Below are positions 12,036-24,100 of a stretch of DNA of 64,000 nucleotides, piece by piece (position 1 is the first letter of the stretch; every line of letters starts with the position of its first letter). Position numbers and translations under genes: made by a program. The stretch is from the NCBI RefSeq assembly GCF_901933205.1, contig NC_044573.1:30997493-31061492 (forward strand), written 5' to 3'. Source of the DNA: Camarhynchus parvulus. Taxonomy: Eukaryota; Chordata; Aves; Passeriformes; Thraupidae. Below the pieces are notes generated by a model, which was not told where the DNA came from, did not search any database, and was given only the letters and a program-made list of their open reading frames with translations.

Positions 12036-13244
12036 ACACAAAGAGCGCAAAGGCCATGAACAAGTCACCCCCAGGGTGCAGTCACTTCATTGTAGAGAGC
12101 TTCTGCTTCCAACCATGGATCTCATCCCAGTTCCCAAAATTAATAGCCAGACTCCCAGACTCTCATGGACTAGTAGCCAGGCCAGTCTGACAAGTCCCCA
12201 TGGCTCAGAGACACAATCACATAACTCCAGCCTAGAAAGTCCTTGGGTGTCCTCACTTAGTGGTGCCTGACAGCTCCTGTGGTGAGATGGGCTGGATGTC
12301 CTGGATGCCTTTGAGTGAACATCCTGGCACTGGGGGCTTCTCCCACCACACCAGTGGCCAGTGCTTACTAAATGACAATGTGTGATGTGTTCAGCGTGCC
12401 CTAAGCAATGTATTGTTGGCCCAAGTGCTCCCAGAAGCTTGTCCAACCTGTTTTCCTTTCAGTTGCTATTTCAAATAGCCAGTTATTATTTGTGTGGCTG
12501 AGGCCATCATTCATTTACTCTCCTGGTAGACTTTTGCCGTCTTCCTAGCTGTCTTTCTCTCGTGCTCATATCCACTTTGGCTGCTGCTGACAACGGTGTC
12601 CTGACAGCAGCTGAGACCCCCATAGAACAGTGGAGGGAGGAACATGTGTGGGACACAGAGCGTACCCTGGAGCTGGCCCTGGATACTGGCACTGGCTCCT
12701 GCAGGAGACTGGGACTCAGGCTCACGGCAAAATGACAAGATTCCTCATCATTGCCCACATGTAAAGGAAATAACTTGCCCTTTGAGCTACAGGGCTAGCA
12801 AAGACTGGAGTTTCTGGTGAAAAACGGGATGTTCTTTGTCCCCAGACATCTTCTCCTCACCTGCTGCATTAATTCTTTTCCCACAACATGCAAGGGACAA
12901 TAGCAGTGTGCATAATCTAGAGCCAGATACCTGCCAGCGGGCAAGTCATGTTCACATGTGGTGATGGTCTAACGCTTGGGATCTCCCAGTCTTTCCTTCA
13001 GAAATCACTGGTTTCTATCATTTCACCTATTCTGACAGCCACAACATTATTGGTTTTGAAACTTCTACTGCTCTTTCAGATGTGATTGAAGCTGACTGGC
13101 ATGTTACAAAGGTACTGGAAAAAAGTCAAGCATTGTTTGCCTTTGGAAAATGGGCTTTAAAAATACCTGAATATAAACCAGACTTTCTTCTTTTGTGCCA
13201 ACCTTCAGTGAAAGTTATGTCCTTCATCCAGCACTCCTAACTCA

Positions 13245-13296
13245 GACAGAGAGACCTGACAGAGAGACCTGGCCTAACCCCTGACAGAGAGACCTG
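13245..13296. repeat. 14-bp motif repeated three times
   Basis: GACAGAGAGACCTG is found perfectly at 13245-13258, 13258-13271 (sharing one G) and 13283-13296. The last two copies are both followed by GCC and separated by a short CTAACCCCT-type spacer. It is a small local duplication with no evident function. Confidence 0.9.
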
Positions 13297-13894
13297 GCCC
13301 ATCCTTACTGAACCAGACTGCTCGGTCTCTTATGACTGAATGAATCAAAAACTCCACCTTACATCTGCTTTGCTGGCAGCCCACAAGAGGATCAAAATGT
13401 TCCCAAAATAAAACTTTATGGAAATTGTCTGCCAAATACTTGTTTTGAAGGGCCTTTATTGCAGCTTTTAAATCTAAGTTGAAGGTTAACTCTGGAGATT
13501 TTGGTGCATCACTTGGAGACACAGCTTTATCAGTCTCTGATCTAAGGACCAGGAAATCTGAGTCCCTTTCCCAGCTCTTTCTAGAGCATTCCATATTATC
13601 TTAGAGAAACAACTACTTTTTGTATTTTCTCTCTCAGGGTTTTTCCATCTGCTTTATTTAAATTGTCTTCTCTTTGGGAAGGAGGCTGGCATCAGTGAAG
13701 AAGAGACCAGCATTTCCAGCATGGGGCCATGAACTTGACCAACAGGGCAGTACATCACTAATGGCACACAGTAAAAGATAAGGACTTGGCAGGTCTTCAT
13801 TTCTGGAGAAATATTTGCAGGGAAATAAATATAACAGAATCTTCCTAATTGGAAGTGACCAATTAAGAAGCCAACTCCTGTCACTGCCCAGGAC

Positions 13895-14970
13895 AGCCCC
13901 AGGAATCACACCGTGGGCCTCAGAGTATTGCCCAAATGCTTCTTGAACTCTGTCAGGCTGGTGCTATGACCACTTCCTGGGGAGCCTGTTCCTTGGCCAA
14001 CCACTCTGGCTGAAGAACCTTTTCCTAATATCTAGCCTAAACCTTTCCTGATACAACTTCCTCTGTGTCCTGTCACTGGCCACCACAGAGAAGAGATCAG
14101 TGCCTGCCCCTCCTCTTCCCCTCATGAGAAATCTGTAACTGCAATGGGGTCTCCCCTCACTTCTCCAGGCTGAACAGACCAAGTGACCTCAGCTGCTCCT
14201 CATACGGCTTCCACTCAAGACTCTTCAGCATCTTAGTTGCCCTCCTTTGGAAATTCTCTAATAGCTTTATTTATTTCTTACACTGTGGCGTTCAAAACTG
14301 CATACAGTACTGCAGGTGAGGCTGTGCCAGTGCAGAGCAGAGTTGGACAATCCCCACCCTGGTCTGGCCAGCAATGCTGTGCCTCATGCTCCCTGGACAT
14401 ACTTGGCCTTCCTGGCTTCCAGGGCACTTCTGACTCATCTTCAGCTTGCTATCAACCAGTAGCTCCAGGTTCCTTTCTGTGCCACTGCTTTCCAGCATCT
14501 CATTCCCCAGTCTGTCCCAAATCCAGGGTTTCCCCATTCCAGGTGCAGAATCTGGCACTTTCCCTTGTTGAACTACACGTGGTTGGTGATTGCCCAGCCC
14601 TCTGGTTTGTCGAGGTTTCTCTGCAGGGCCTTTCTGACTTCAAGTGTGTCAACAGCTCCTCCCAGTTTTGTACTGTCTGCAAACTTGCTTAGTATCCTTT
14701 CCAGTCCTGTGTCCAAGTTGTTTTTGAAATTGTTGAAGAGCCTAAGATAGAGCCCTGCAGAACCTGCTAGTGCCAGGCCCCCAGTTAGATGCCAGCCACA
14801 TTCCCTGTAACCCTTTGTGCCTGACCCATGAACTAGTTGCTCACCCATTATATGATGTGTTTATCCAATTGTGTGCTGGACATTTTGTCCAGAAGGATCT
14901 GTGAGAGATAGGATCAAAAACTTTACTGAAATCCAAAAAGATTACATCAACATGTAATAGATGCATAATA
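13895..14970 (-). mobile_element. CR1 LINE, 5'-truncated, minus strand
   Basis: Read on the minus strand, the interval follows the 3' part of a CR1 non-LTR retrotransposon: the C-terminal portion of ORF2, then most of the 3' UTR. Read on the plus strand, characteristic blocks are the run around 13980-14060 (reverse of the 'cctgttcc...ccaaccactctggctgaagaa...' region), the block at 14150-14180 ending in the reverse of 'ctccaggctgaacagacc', the 'aaaactgcatacagtactgcaggtgaggc' region at 14295-14322, and 'tttactgaaatccaaaaag' near 14920-14940. The extreme 3' end with its octamer repeats is not visible, so both ends look eroded. Numerous differences and frame breaks show an old, inactive copy. Confidence 0.9.
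14292..14848 (-). pseudogene. CR1 ORF2 reverse-transcriptase C-terminal relic
   Basis: Two adjacent minus-strand open segments in different frames carry CR1 reverse-transcriptase sequence in the correct order. The first (14848 to 14573) contains LFNNFKNNLDTGLE, then SKFADSTKLGGAVDT and ALQRNLDKPEGWA, corresponding to the palm motif and following helix. The second (14558 to 14292) contains LELLVDSKLKMSQKC and LCSALAQPHLQYCMQF, the usual CR1 'LVDxKLxMSQ...LVRPHLEYCVQF' tail. The catalytic FADD box reads FADS, so a metal-binding aspartate is lost, and a frame break separates the halves. It is non-functional. The family assignment is from knowledge of CR1 proteins. Confidence 0.85.
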
Positions 14971-17900
14971 TGTAAGTAAGTCATATATATCTAAGGGAAT
15001 GCACATATATAATATTCACATCTATAAAGAACCCAAGCCAATAAAAAGTGTGGGAATTGATATATTTAAAGAAATAACTTTGAAAATGTTTGGAAGTGTT
15101 TGGTCTGGTCATTGGTACCGGCGATGTGCACGGGACATAGGAAGCTGCTCTCAGTAAGTGGCATGTGCCGCACAGACAGGCCTGTCCAAAACTTTCCATG
15201 CAGTCAGGTAAGGCTCACTCCAGGGACCACTGCGTGTCAGTACTCAGCAACTGACAGCTCTTGCCTGCTCAAGAAGATTTTGTCTATACATCAGCCACTT
15301 GGCTTGTGTGGTGTTGAGCATGGAAGCCCCTGTGAGATGGAGTGTTCAAAATATTCATGAAGCATTAGAACATTTCTGGAGGGTTGTGCTGGGGTTTGTC
15401 CTTTGGTTTAGGACACCACCAGAACCAGCCAAGAATACTTCCGCGTGACAACATTCTCATTCGCATGGCTGGCATGCTAACATCCTCATTCTTACCTTGC
15501 ATGTCTGTCAAGTATAAGCAAAGTGTCTATTAATTGTGTCTGACCGGATTTCAGCTGCTCTTTTAAAAGGTCACTGATATAGATTTAGACAATAGGCCAA
15601 GAGGAGGCTGAATCCCGGTGGAGAACACACAAGGCATTCTCTTGTGTTGCTGATTTAATAAGGAAGAATTGAATACTCCTGTTTAGAAAGGCCCAAATAC
15701 TTTGAAGGTTTCTGCTTGAATGGAAGTTGGAATTCACTTTGGCTGTGCTCTGACACTCTGCATGCTCACCTCCCCACACTGCCCCAGCCAAGGATTTTAC
15801 TGTGGGAACCTCCTCAAGAATAGCAGGTGACAATGTTAGCTTTTTGTGGGAAATCCTGTTTTCCAGAAGATACCTTCTTCTAAATGTGAGGCTTATCCTC
15901 CAAGGCCAGCAACAAGAGGTGAGATGAGATACATGATTTTCAACACCCAAGACCATAAATGAGGTGATCGTGAAAATGACATTTACTTTGATTATGAAGC
16001 ACTGGGGATTTGCAAATAACAAAGTTCTTGAGAGTTCATCTGTAGGCAAGACCTAAATGTATCACTTGAGATGACAAATAATCAATCATAAACTCATGGG
16101 CTGCTAAACAACATGACCAGGGTTGAAGTGTCCCAGATACATGATTGGGAATGTTACTCACTTGATTGCAGGCATGACTCCTCAAGTCCACGTGGAACCA
16201 GAAACTCAGCCAAGATCTCACCAAGCTGGCCCTAGCTCCAACTCCAAACCCCTTCGCTTAGTCAAGTCCTCTGTGCAATACACACTTCCTGCCCTGTCCC
16301 TTGACAAAGTCCCACTTATCTGCAGCTCAGCCCCAGCAGCAGATGGAAAACATCCACAGCAAGAAGCAATGGGAAAAATCAGCTCTGGTTGGCTCCTTAC
16401 ATCTCAGCAGGCTCCAAAATCACTGAGCTGCGCTGGCTCCCTATCCCAGAGAGTGCTGCCATCTCTTCCTTTCCATTTTAACTGCTTCACATAAGGAGTG
16501 GAAAATTCTGCAAGGTAATTAAGCTGCCGGGAACACTGGTAGGCATTAAGTTGTGAATAACCTCTCACTCGCCTGAGTGACAAGAAACACATTAGTGACA
16601 GGCATGGATGTCTCTGTGCATCAGATGCCATAAAAAACAATACCCCATGCATTATATTTATTATATACCTTTATGAGAGCCCAGAGCAGCAGGATGTGCC
16701 AGTCTGCACTGCATTACAGCTCTGCAGAGCTCCAGACACAAGGCACAAGCAAGCACAACTCACTCCCTGGCAGAGTATCTCATGGAGCAGTGTACTGGAG
16801 TTTCAAAAGCGCCGTGTGTCCCCCAGCACAGGAACATGAACAAACGCTGTGTGCCTAATGCATCCGAGTGTGCAGGCTGCGCATTACTGCAACTTTCATA
16901 ATCACAGCTTCGTATCTCCCATGTGATAACAGACAGACAGTTTCTATTACGCAAATAGCACCAGGTAGGGCCAAGCAACCCACAGCAAGGCATCCCTGGC
17001 ATTCTAGGAATGGCTCGGGTCCTCTGCTGCCAAAACACACCACCCGCAGCACGTCCCAGTGCGGTGACATGCCAGTGGGGTGCTCCAACCGTCTTTCTGC
17101 AGCACCACACTGTGCCTCTTGGGACTGACAAGGAGCATCTCCTGGGGGGATACTGTGAAGCCCTGCTGCAGAAAGCCAGCAGCTGAATGAGTGTGGAGCA
17201 GCTCAGGCAAGACATGATACCACACAGGGTGCCTGTTGCTTATGTAAAACAGCTAACTAATAAAGCTGGTTATCATGCCAGCAACTCTTGCCTTAGGTGT
17301 CAGTGGCCATGTGGAGGACACCCAAAAGCAATATACATGCTGGCTTTGCTGCCCAAGGAGAGGAATGTATAGTAGGATCTCAGCAGCTGGATTTTGTTGG
17401 TCCTTTAACAGATATCTAGCAACAAATGTGGAGCAAAGCTCTTTTCAAAAGGCACTTAAGCATGTGTGGATTAAAGTTAAGCGTGTGTTTGTGTGCTGTC
17501 CTAGATCATATCCATTGCAATCTCAGGGCCTGTGTCTGGAGAGGCTTTGTTGGCAGAAGGTGTCTTAATGCAAAATGCCACCTACTGAGAATAGGCTTTT
17601 GCTGGGGTCTCCTGCCTAAATGGAAGACACAGCAAACCAATGTGCAGAAATAGAGAATTACCCCAGCAGGTGTACAGACTCCAAACATTTTTAGTCACAC
17701 TCTTCAGAAAAAAAACAAAACAAACCCAACAAGCTCTAATAGCTGCATCTTGCTCGCAGACTTTTGTGAAACAGCCTAGAAGGCACATAAAAGAGACATA
17801 CTCAACCTCTGCCTGCTGAGGATGGACACATTCTTCCATTCCTTAGGGTGACAATATACTGCGGTGTATTTATTTACAACCAAAAGCACAACAGGAAAGG

Positions 17901-17984
17901 CCTCTGTGAAAATTCATCCAAGGAAATTGTAAAAGAACATTACAAGGGCATCAAATGAAGCAGCAAGGAAAGCACACAGTAGGA
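14971..17984. other. Unique non-coding sequence, no gene seen
   Basis: The part just after the CR1 (14970-15070) is very AT-rich with TATATA runs. The rest is ordinary unique sequence. The longest open frame, about 154 codons on the minus strand near 15.6-16.0 kb, has no family resemblance and no plausible exon boundaries that I could defend. Confidence 0.6.
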
Positions 17985-18300
17985 TGTGTCACTTTACACA
18001 ACAGGTAGTGACACTGTGGAAGTCCTTGCCACAGGATGCTGTGGATACTACTAGTTCACAGGGTTTAAAACCAGCAAAAAATAATGTGTGGAAAAAGAAC
18101 AAAAACCTCAACAAAGATACTAGGACTGCCTCAGAAAGTCTCCCAAATTGCAAATTGTGGGACACAGAGGAACATTTGGGAGATGTATTGGTATATATTT
18201 GCCTTCAAGTACTGCTCTTTGCATGTGTTATCAGCCACTGTTGGAGACAGGCTGCTGGGCTCCAAGAACCCTTGGTGTGACATGGCCCAGCTGTTCCTCC
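17985..18300 (+). mobile_element. Degraded ancient amniote LINE (CR1/L3-type) 3' tail
   Basis: Two blocks in the right order match a widespread amniote repeat tail as I remember it. The first, at 18010-18060, reads like 'ctgtggaactccttgccacaggatgctgtggatgc'. The second, at 18230-18297, reads like 'ccactgttggagacaggatactgggctagatggaccattggtctgacccagtatggctgttct'. The stretch between them is more decayed. The element is common in turtle and crocodilian genomes and is found as old copies in birds. I am confident of the resemblance in the second block and less sure of the exact family name and left border. Confidence 0.5.
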
Positions 18301-20629
18301 CCTGTGAACACACACTTTTTTTGCTTGGTGGGGGCAGAAACAAGCAGCAGACTCCCAGCAGTCAGTGCCAGAGGGAACACCTCAGCTTGGGTCAGGCTCT
18401 GTCCCATAGTTGGTTGTGCATGATCAGGGATAGATATTTTGCTCAAAATGAGATGGGGCAGAGACTTGAATCTGGGCATTTCTCCCTAGGTACAAACACT
18501 AGCACGCACCCCTCATATTTCAGCTCTGAAAATGTAGGTTTCAGTCTGAAAAGCACATTTCACACACAAAAAATGGAAATTTGACACAACACGCTCTCTG
18601 CCAGAATAGCTGAAATACTGTGGCTTTGTCCCAAGATAGACTGAGAGCTAATTAGAAAGCTTTGGAAGTTGCTCCCAAAGAGAACTGCTTTCCTCTGGTT
18701 ATCTACCATGGCAGTCTCACTCCAGAAATACACAAATATGTCCAAAAATACAAGGATGTGCATCAGCAATTTGTAAATTCGTATCTGGAAAAGAATTGCA
18801 CAGTCTATTTTACACAGAAGTGATAGCATGGCTATGGTTGGAAGCTGAGGCTCTGAGAAGTGCTCAAATGCTCCTTTTCCAGTGTTATGAGAGGAAATGC
18901 CAAAGGCCAAGGACATGGGCAGTGCTGGGGGAGAAGCTGGCGGAGGGGTCTGGGATGTCAGCCACAGAAGGAAGCTTCCATGATTAAAAACCACAGCAGA
19001 AAGATAGTAAAGTATGGCAATTCCAGGCACCCATACTCACAAAACAGGTTTTTTAAAAAATCATGAGCTCTATTTAAAAATAAAAAATTTAAATCAAACA
19101 TGGCAAGCTATAGATTTTATATCTGCAACAGAGCATTTAAGCATTCAGACTTCACACTCCCAAGCTTTTATTGATGACTCTTTGGGCTGGAAATTTGTTT
19201 TTAGAAGTGCAGGAAATGTGGGGAGAAAAAAATCAAACCGATTTCAGGATTTTTTTTGGTCACAGCCCCTTTGAAATCCTTGCTGTTACATGTAGAGCAT
19301 CTCCTGCCTAAGTCAGACTTTGGCCTAAATATTTGCCCTGAAAAAGACTTTCAAAAATAGCAAAGTTAGGGAAGAATAGGGCCAAGGATCCATTCATGAC
19401 TATCAACAGTAAAATAAAATTTTAAAATAAGAATAAAGAAGAGAAACTTGATACAGATTTTGTTTAGGTTTTTTGGTTTTGTTTTTGCTTTTTAAAAAAT
19501 AAATATAATCAATAGTGTGAAACAGGGCAGCCAAATTTTCCGGATTAATTGATGAGGAAATCTACACAACTCAAGTGCCTTATGAGAAGAATAGCCTGCA
19601 GAATGTTAGGAAAAAGAAGGAACAAAGACGTTAGCTGGTTTTGCTACACAGAAAAAAAATACTTTAAAGTAGCTGCTTTTCTTTGCAGACAGTTCCTGAC
19701 ATTCAAGGTCATTACTGAATGATTAACTTACCAACTCATTAGAGGCTATTTACATTGTTTATGAGCATATGAACAATTACACAATGAAGATAGTGAAACA
19801 TAATCACCTAATAACAGCATATAGTTGTGGCATAGATGAATTGAATGATCGAGGAGATCCTGTTTAAGTGCTGCCAGCAAGCCCCAGCCTGCCCTGATCA
19901 TGGGGTGCTTGGAGGCTCCTTCCTCATTTCCTACAAGCAGCAAGCCCAGGAGAGGCAAAAAAATTTTTCCAGGGACACTTGCTCTAGGGGGGCCACAGTC
20001 CAGAGGGAAAGCAAGGAAGGAGGCATGCACATCCTTGCAGGGAAGCACAGGTGAGAGGCCCTGTGCAGAGCCTCAATACCAGTGTCACCACCACAGAGAG
20101 TGTACTCAGGACGAGTGGTATTTGGGAGTGGTTCTCATTCTGTCCAGAGGCAAATTCCAAATCAATAATTTGATCCTGATGAAAGGTGTTTGACAGGCAG
20201 CTTTGAAGATCTAAGGCTTCAAGGTATAAAAAAAACCAACACTGATGCAAATTCAAGTTATGTTAACAAATTAACTTCTAACAATATCACATCTCCTGCT
20301 TTATATAGGCTTCCCCTGGCCACTTCACCATTTAAAATCAGAAAGGCTGACATGGCCCTGTCTTAACCAAACTGATGTCCCAGGGTAAAGGGCTGTCTCA
20401 GGGATGGTACGGAGAAACAGTGATATTGAAGACCTAGCTCCAAACTAATACCAAGTTATGGAACAGAACTTGGTATCAACAGCCAAGAAACTCTTCAGGT
20501 GCAGCAAGCTCCCTTTGCAGAAAAATCCCATGCAGGAGGAACATCCACCAACACTTCACAGTGATGTGAGCTCTTCTAGCCCATTTGGGCTGAACTTGTG
20601 CTCAGAAGGATGTTCTGTGCAGTGGCCAG
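18301..20629. other. Unique non-coding sequence, partly AT-rich
   Basis: 19.0-19.7 kb is AT-rich with homopolymer runs of A and T. The rest is balanced. No gene, named repeat or CpG cluster is recognised. Confidence 0.6.
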
Positions 20630-21161
20630 AGGGAGTGGCTGATATACCAGAAGGCTCTGCTGCCACTCAGCAGGATCTCAGTAGGCTGAAGAATTGGCCA
20701 GAGAGAAACCTGGTGAGGTTCCACAAGGGCAAGTGCAGGGTCCTGCACGTGGGGAGAAAAACCAGCACAGACTGGGGACTGACCTACTGGAGAGCAGCTC
20801 TGTGGAAAAGGACCTGGGGTTCCTGGTGGATGACAAGTTGTCCATGAGCCAGCAGTGCCCTTGTGGCAAGGAGGGCCAATGGTGTCCTGGGGAGCATTGG
20901 GAAGAGTGGCCAGCAGGATGAGGGAGCTGATCCTGCCCTGGTGAGGCCACTTCTGGAATGCTGTGTCCAGTTCGGGACTTCTCAGCACAAGAAAAAAAAG
21001 GAGATATTGGAGAGGGTCCAATGGATGCCACAAAGAGGATGAGGAGTCTGGATTCATTAATATGCAACCTGCTCTTGGTGACCCTGCTTGGCAGGGGGTT
21101 TGGACTGGATGATCTCCAGAGGTCCCTTCCAACATTAAAAATTCTGTGTAATTCTGTGTGA
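20630..21161 (+). mobile_element. CR1 LINE, 5'-truncated with internal deletion, plus strand
   Basis: The interval begins in the CR1 ORF2 C-terminal region ('ggctctgctgccactcagcagg...aggctgaagaattggccagagagaaacctggtgaggttccac'). It then jumps near 21045-21055 to the extreme 3' end ('tgcaacctgct...tggactggatgatctccagaggtcccttccaacattaaa'). It finishes with two copies of the CR1 terminal octamer ATTCTGTG (21138-21158), the diagnostic tail of this family. Compared with intact CR1, most of the 3' UTR is missing, so a deletion of some hundreds of bases happened after or during insertion. A short poly-A run near 20990-20998 is internal. Confidence 0.93.
20660..20920 (+). pseudogene. CR1 ORF2 C-terminal relic
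   Basis: Frame-shifted remains of the CR1 reverse-transcriptase C-terminus are visible. RLKNWPERNLVRFHKGKCRV lies in one frame (about 20676-20735), followed in another frame by LESSSVEKDLGFLVDDKLSM and SQQCPCGKEGQ (about 20780-20880). The order matches intact CR1 ORF2. The frame change between the blocks shows that it is dead. The upstream extension of the open frame (20458-20630) is not CR1 and is probably unrelated. Confidence 0.85.
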
Positions 21162-24100
21162 TCTGGTCAGTGGTTCCACATGCACTGGACTTGCAGACAC
21201 ACTGCAACAGGGACACTGGAGCACAGCCAGGTCAGGGGAGTGCAAGACTGACTGTTTGCCCACTAGTAGCCAAGACAGCCAGACCCTCAGTGTTTGATAA
21301 CCTCAAAGGCAGCAATGTTTTGGGTGAGGTGCATCCAGAAGACAGTGCTTTTTGGGAGGTGACAAAATCAGCCAGACTTATAGTACCACTTAAGAATATA
21401 TGTGGTCTTCTAGATGCCATCCCATCTACTGCTATCACAGCATCTGCACTTATCAGAAAGCTGCCTGCATTCCCCAAAGTACTCCCCAGGTTGGTAGCAG
21501 AGGCATGGCACCTCACACACCCTGGCTTCCTGTGCCTCCAGCATTGGGGGTCAAAGCTGTGACCCCTGGCAGAATAATATGCCCTTGGCCATGAAGCAGA
21601 GTGGTGGCAGGAACAATGTCAGACCACAGCCATGGCTATCTGAAGGCACCTGTAAGGGGTCCAGTTTGTTGCCAACTAATATCTGTTGTCATTGGTACTT
21701 TCTCTATTTGTCTTCCTCCAACAAATATTTTTGCTGCTGTTTGAAGGCACTGTGATGGCGAGAGAAGGAGTGCATTGCACTTCAAATGGAACTGGAAGTC
21801 TGACAGCACCTCTTAATTTTGAGTACAGCATGATCACAACGGTCTAGGACATTCTGGGTGGAAGTCACCCACTGCATTGCTGGAAAGTGCTGAACAGTCA
21901 CACACAAAGCACCCTCAGCATAACACAGGGAGAGGCAGAAGAGCCCTTGCCTTGTCTGGGAAGTTTTTTTCCATGACAGTGCCCAGAAGGGGGATAAACA
22001 CCTCCCTGATGGGAAAGACCACCAAGAAGGACATAGATGAAGTCCAATACCAGTTTCTGTAGGCAAGCCAGTGGCAGCACTACTGTGATCTACAGCTCGC
22101 TATGCCTGCAAGCTCCTCATGCTGCTCTTATTCCAACAAGCCCAGTGCTAACCATATGCTACAGTTTCCCATCTGCTGCCAACTCCATTCCAAGCTCATG
22201 CCTCCAAAGCTGCCAGGGATTTATATCCCAAAGCCCAGGGAGTAGCTCCTGCTTTTTGGCATAAATGCAAGCTGAAGCTCCAGCAAGAACTGTGCTAAGT
22301 TACCCTCTCATCTTCTCTCCTCTCCTGCCCTGAACAGGATGGTCAAAAAGGAACATGGTGATTTATTAGCGTAGCTCTTGTTCTTAAAAGAGGCCCTGGG
22401 CGCAGAACTGCTGAGCTCAGCTGAAACTGGGCATCTCCCACAGGCAGCGGGACAGGGAAATTTGTGTCAGCTGAGGAGTGACCCTGCTTCACGGTGTCCA
22501 GCTGTTTCCCTTCCTGCCTGAGACAGCACAAGCCAGCCTACCCACTTCCCTCCCCCAAACTGACTGTCACATTTGTCACAGACTACATTGGCCTAAATAG
22601 TTAGGTGTCACGTAGCCAGCAACCCATACGGGAAGATCTTACATAACTCAGATAAATGGGACAAGGTCAACGCCAAGCCCAAGCTCCTCTTGCAGAAGAC
22701 CCCATACCAATAGGTTCTTGCAGCCCTCCTGCAGCACGGGGGGCTGTCGGGTATGAGGGAAAGTAAGGGCTGCCCAGGAGCCCTGGCCACTGTCCACAGG
22801 CAGATCAAAGGGCACTGCTGATACGTGCAGGAAGGGATTCCTGGTAGGATTTGCAGGACTGGAATTTGCCATCATCAGTCACTAACCAGCAGTGCCAGAT
22901 CAGGTGAGATGGTTTAGTGAAACCACAGGTGTGGCCCTTTGTCTGTGCCCAGTGTCTGGCACAGTGGAGTTTTACCTGTGTTACCTCACATCCCCTGTGC
23001 CTGTTCATTCAGGTTCCTCTCTCTATTTTTAAACAAGGTGTTTAGTGTCATCTGGTCAGGAAAATTACTCTGTGCCTTCAGGAATAGAAGCTGTACCTTA
23101 TGTCTGCTTTGCTCCATCCCAGGGGAGTCCCTCAAGGGTGATACCATTTAGCAGCTGCTAATGCTGCTCCTTCATGAACAAGCATTTCTGCTGCATCTGC
23201 TCTGAGACTGCAAAACCTGCATTTATGGGGAACTCACTGAAAGAAGGACAAAGTTGTAGGAGAAGAAAGCACAGGGAGAAGAGGGAGCAGGATTGTGTGT
23301 TTTTCGTGTTTATGGAAAAGGAGGGAGGATAAAAAACGCAGTCTGGGGAGATGGGCCAGGGAGACTGGGTGCTGTGGGCAGCGCTAGTGGAGGTCAACAG
23401 CCGCTCAGTGCCGGGCCATGATTTGGGAGCACTGGCCTCAGGAGCAGGGACAGATACCAGCTGGGAAGGACAGATCTGAAAAGGGGCCTGCTCCATGCAA
23501 CAGGGAGAGGAGAGCAGTCAGGGGGCAGAGGATAGGTTTTGTGATAATGGGGGTTTTCCTTGCTTTTACTGAGGGAAGAAAATTTTCAGGACTTGCCGAG
23601 AAAAGAAAGGCAGTTTCTAGTCTTGGTGGTTTCAGAGAAAAGCTTAGAGTTGCATCCCAAGAGGAATTTTAAAGGTAAGTGGTTGGAAGTGGGGAAGGAG
23701 GGGAAGGTCTGTTAAATACAAATACTTTTCTTTTACCGATATTTCTACTTATCGATTTGTTGTGCACTTCAAGCTGTCAATTTTAAGAGCCAGTAGGCAG
23801 GGTGGCTGCTCTCTGGTCACCTCTGCCTTGCTGGAAAATGCAGTGGGGGTGCAGCTCTGCTCCAGCTGTGTGGCCCATGCTGCTTGGGAAGGGTCCAACC
23901 CCACAGCAAGTCTAGTGCCTCCATCTTACGTCCCCCTCCTGCATCCCCAATGTCCCCCTCTGCTTCAGGGAGCTTTGGCTCCTTTATTCAGACCCCTTTC
24001 ACACAACCACACATTGTCATGCTGTGTTCTGCAGAGTCCAGAAAACAAGTGTGTATGTGTGGTGATGACTTAGTGTCCTGGTGCCACTAACCCTGAGCCA

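Larger units (their letters stand above)
10824..13894. other. Unique non-coding sequence, no gene seen
   Basis: Open frames are short and lack homology that I recognise. A GATA-motif cluster and a small 14-bp triplication in this interval are listed separately. No CR1 fragment was recognised before 13.9 kb. Confidence 0.6.

Noticed and set aside
20602..21216. 204-codon minus-strand frame
   Set aside because: It is the antisense of the CR1 copy at 20630-21161, so it is a shadow of the repeat.
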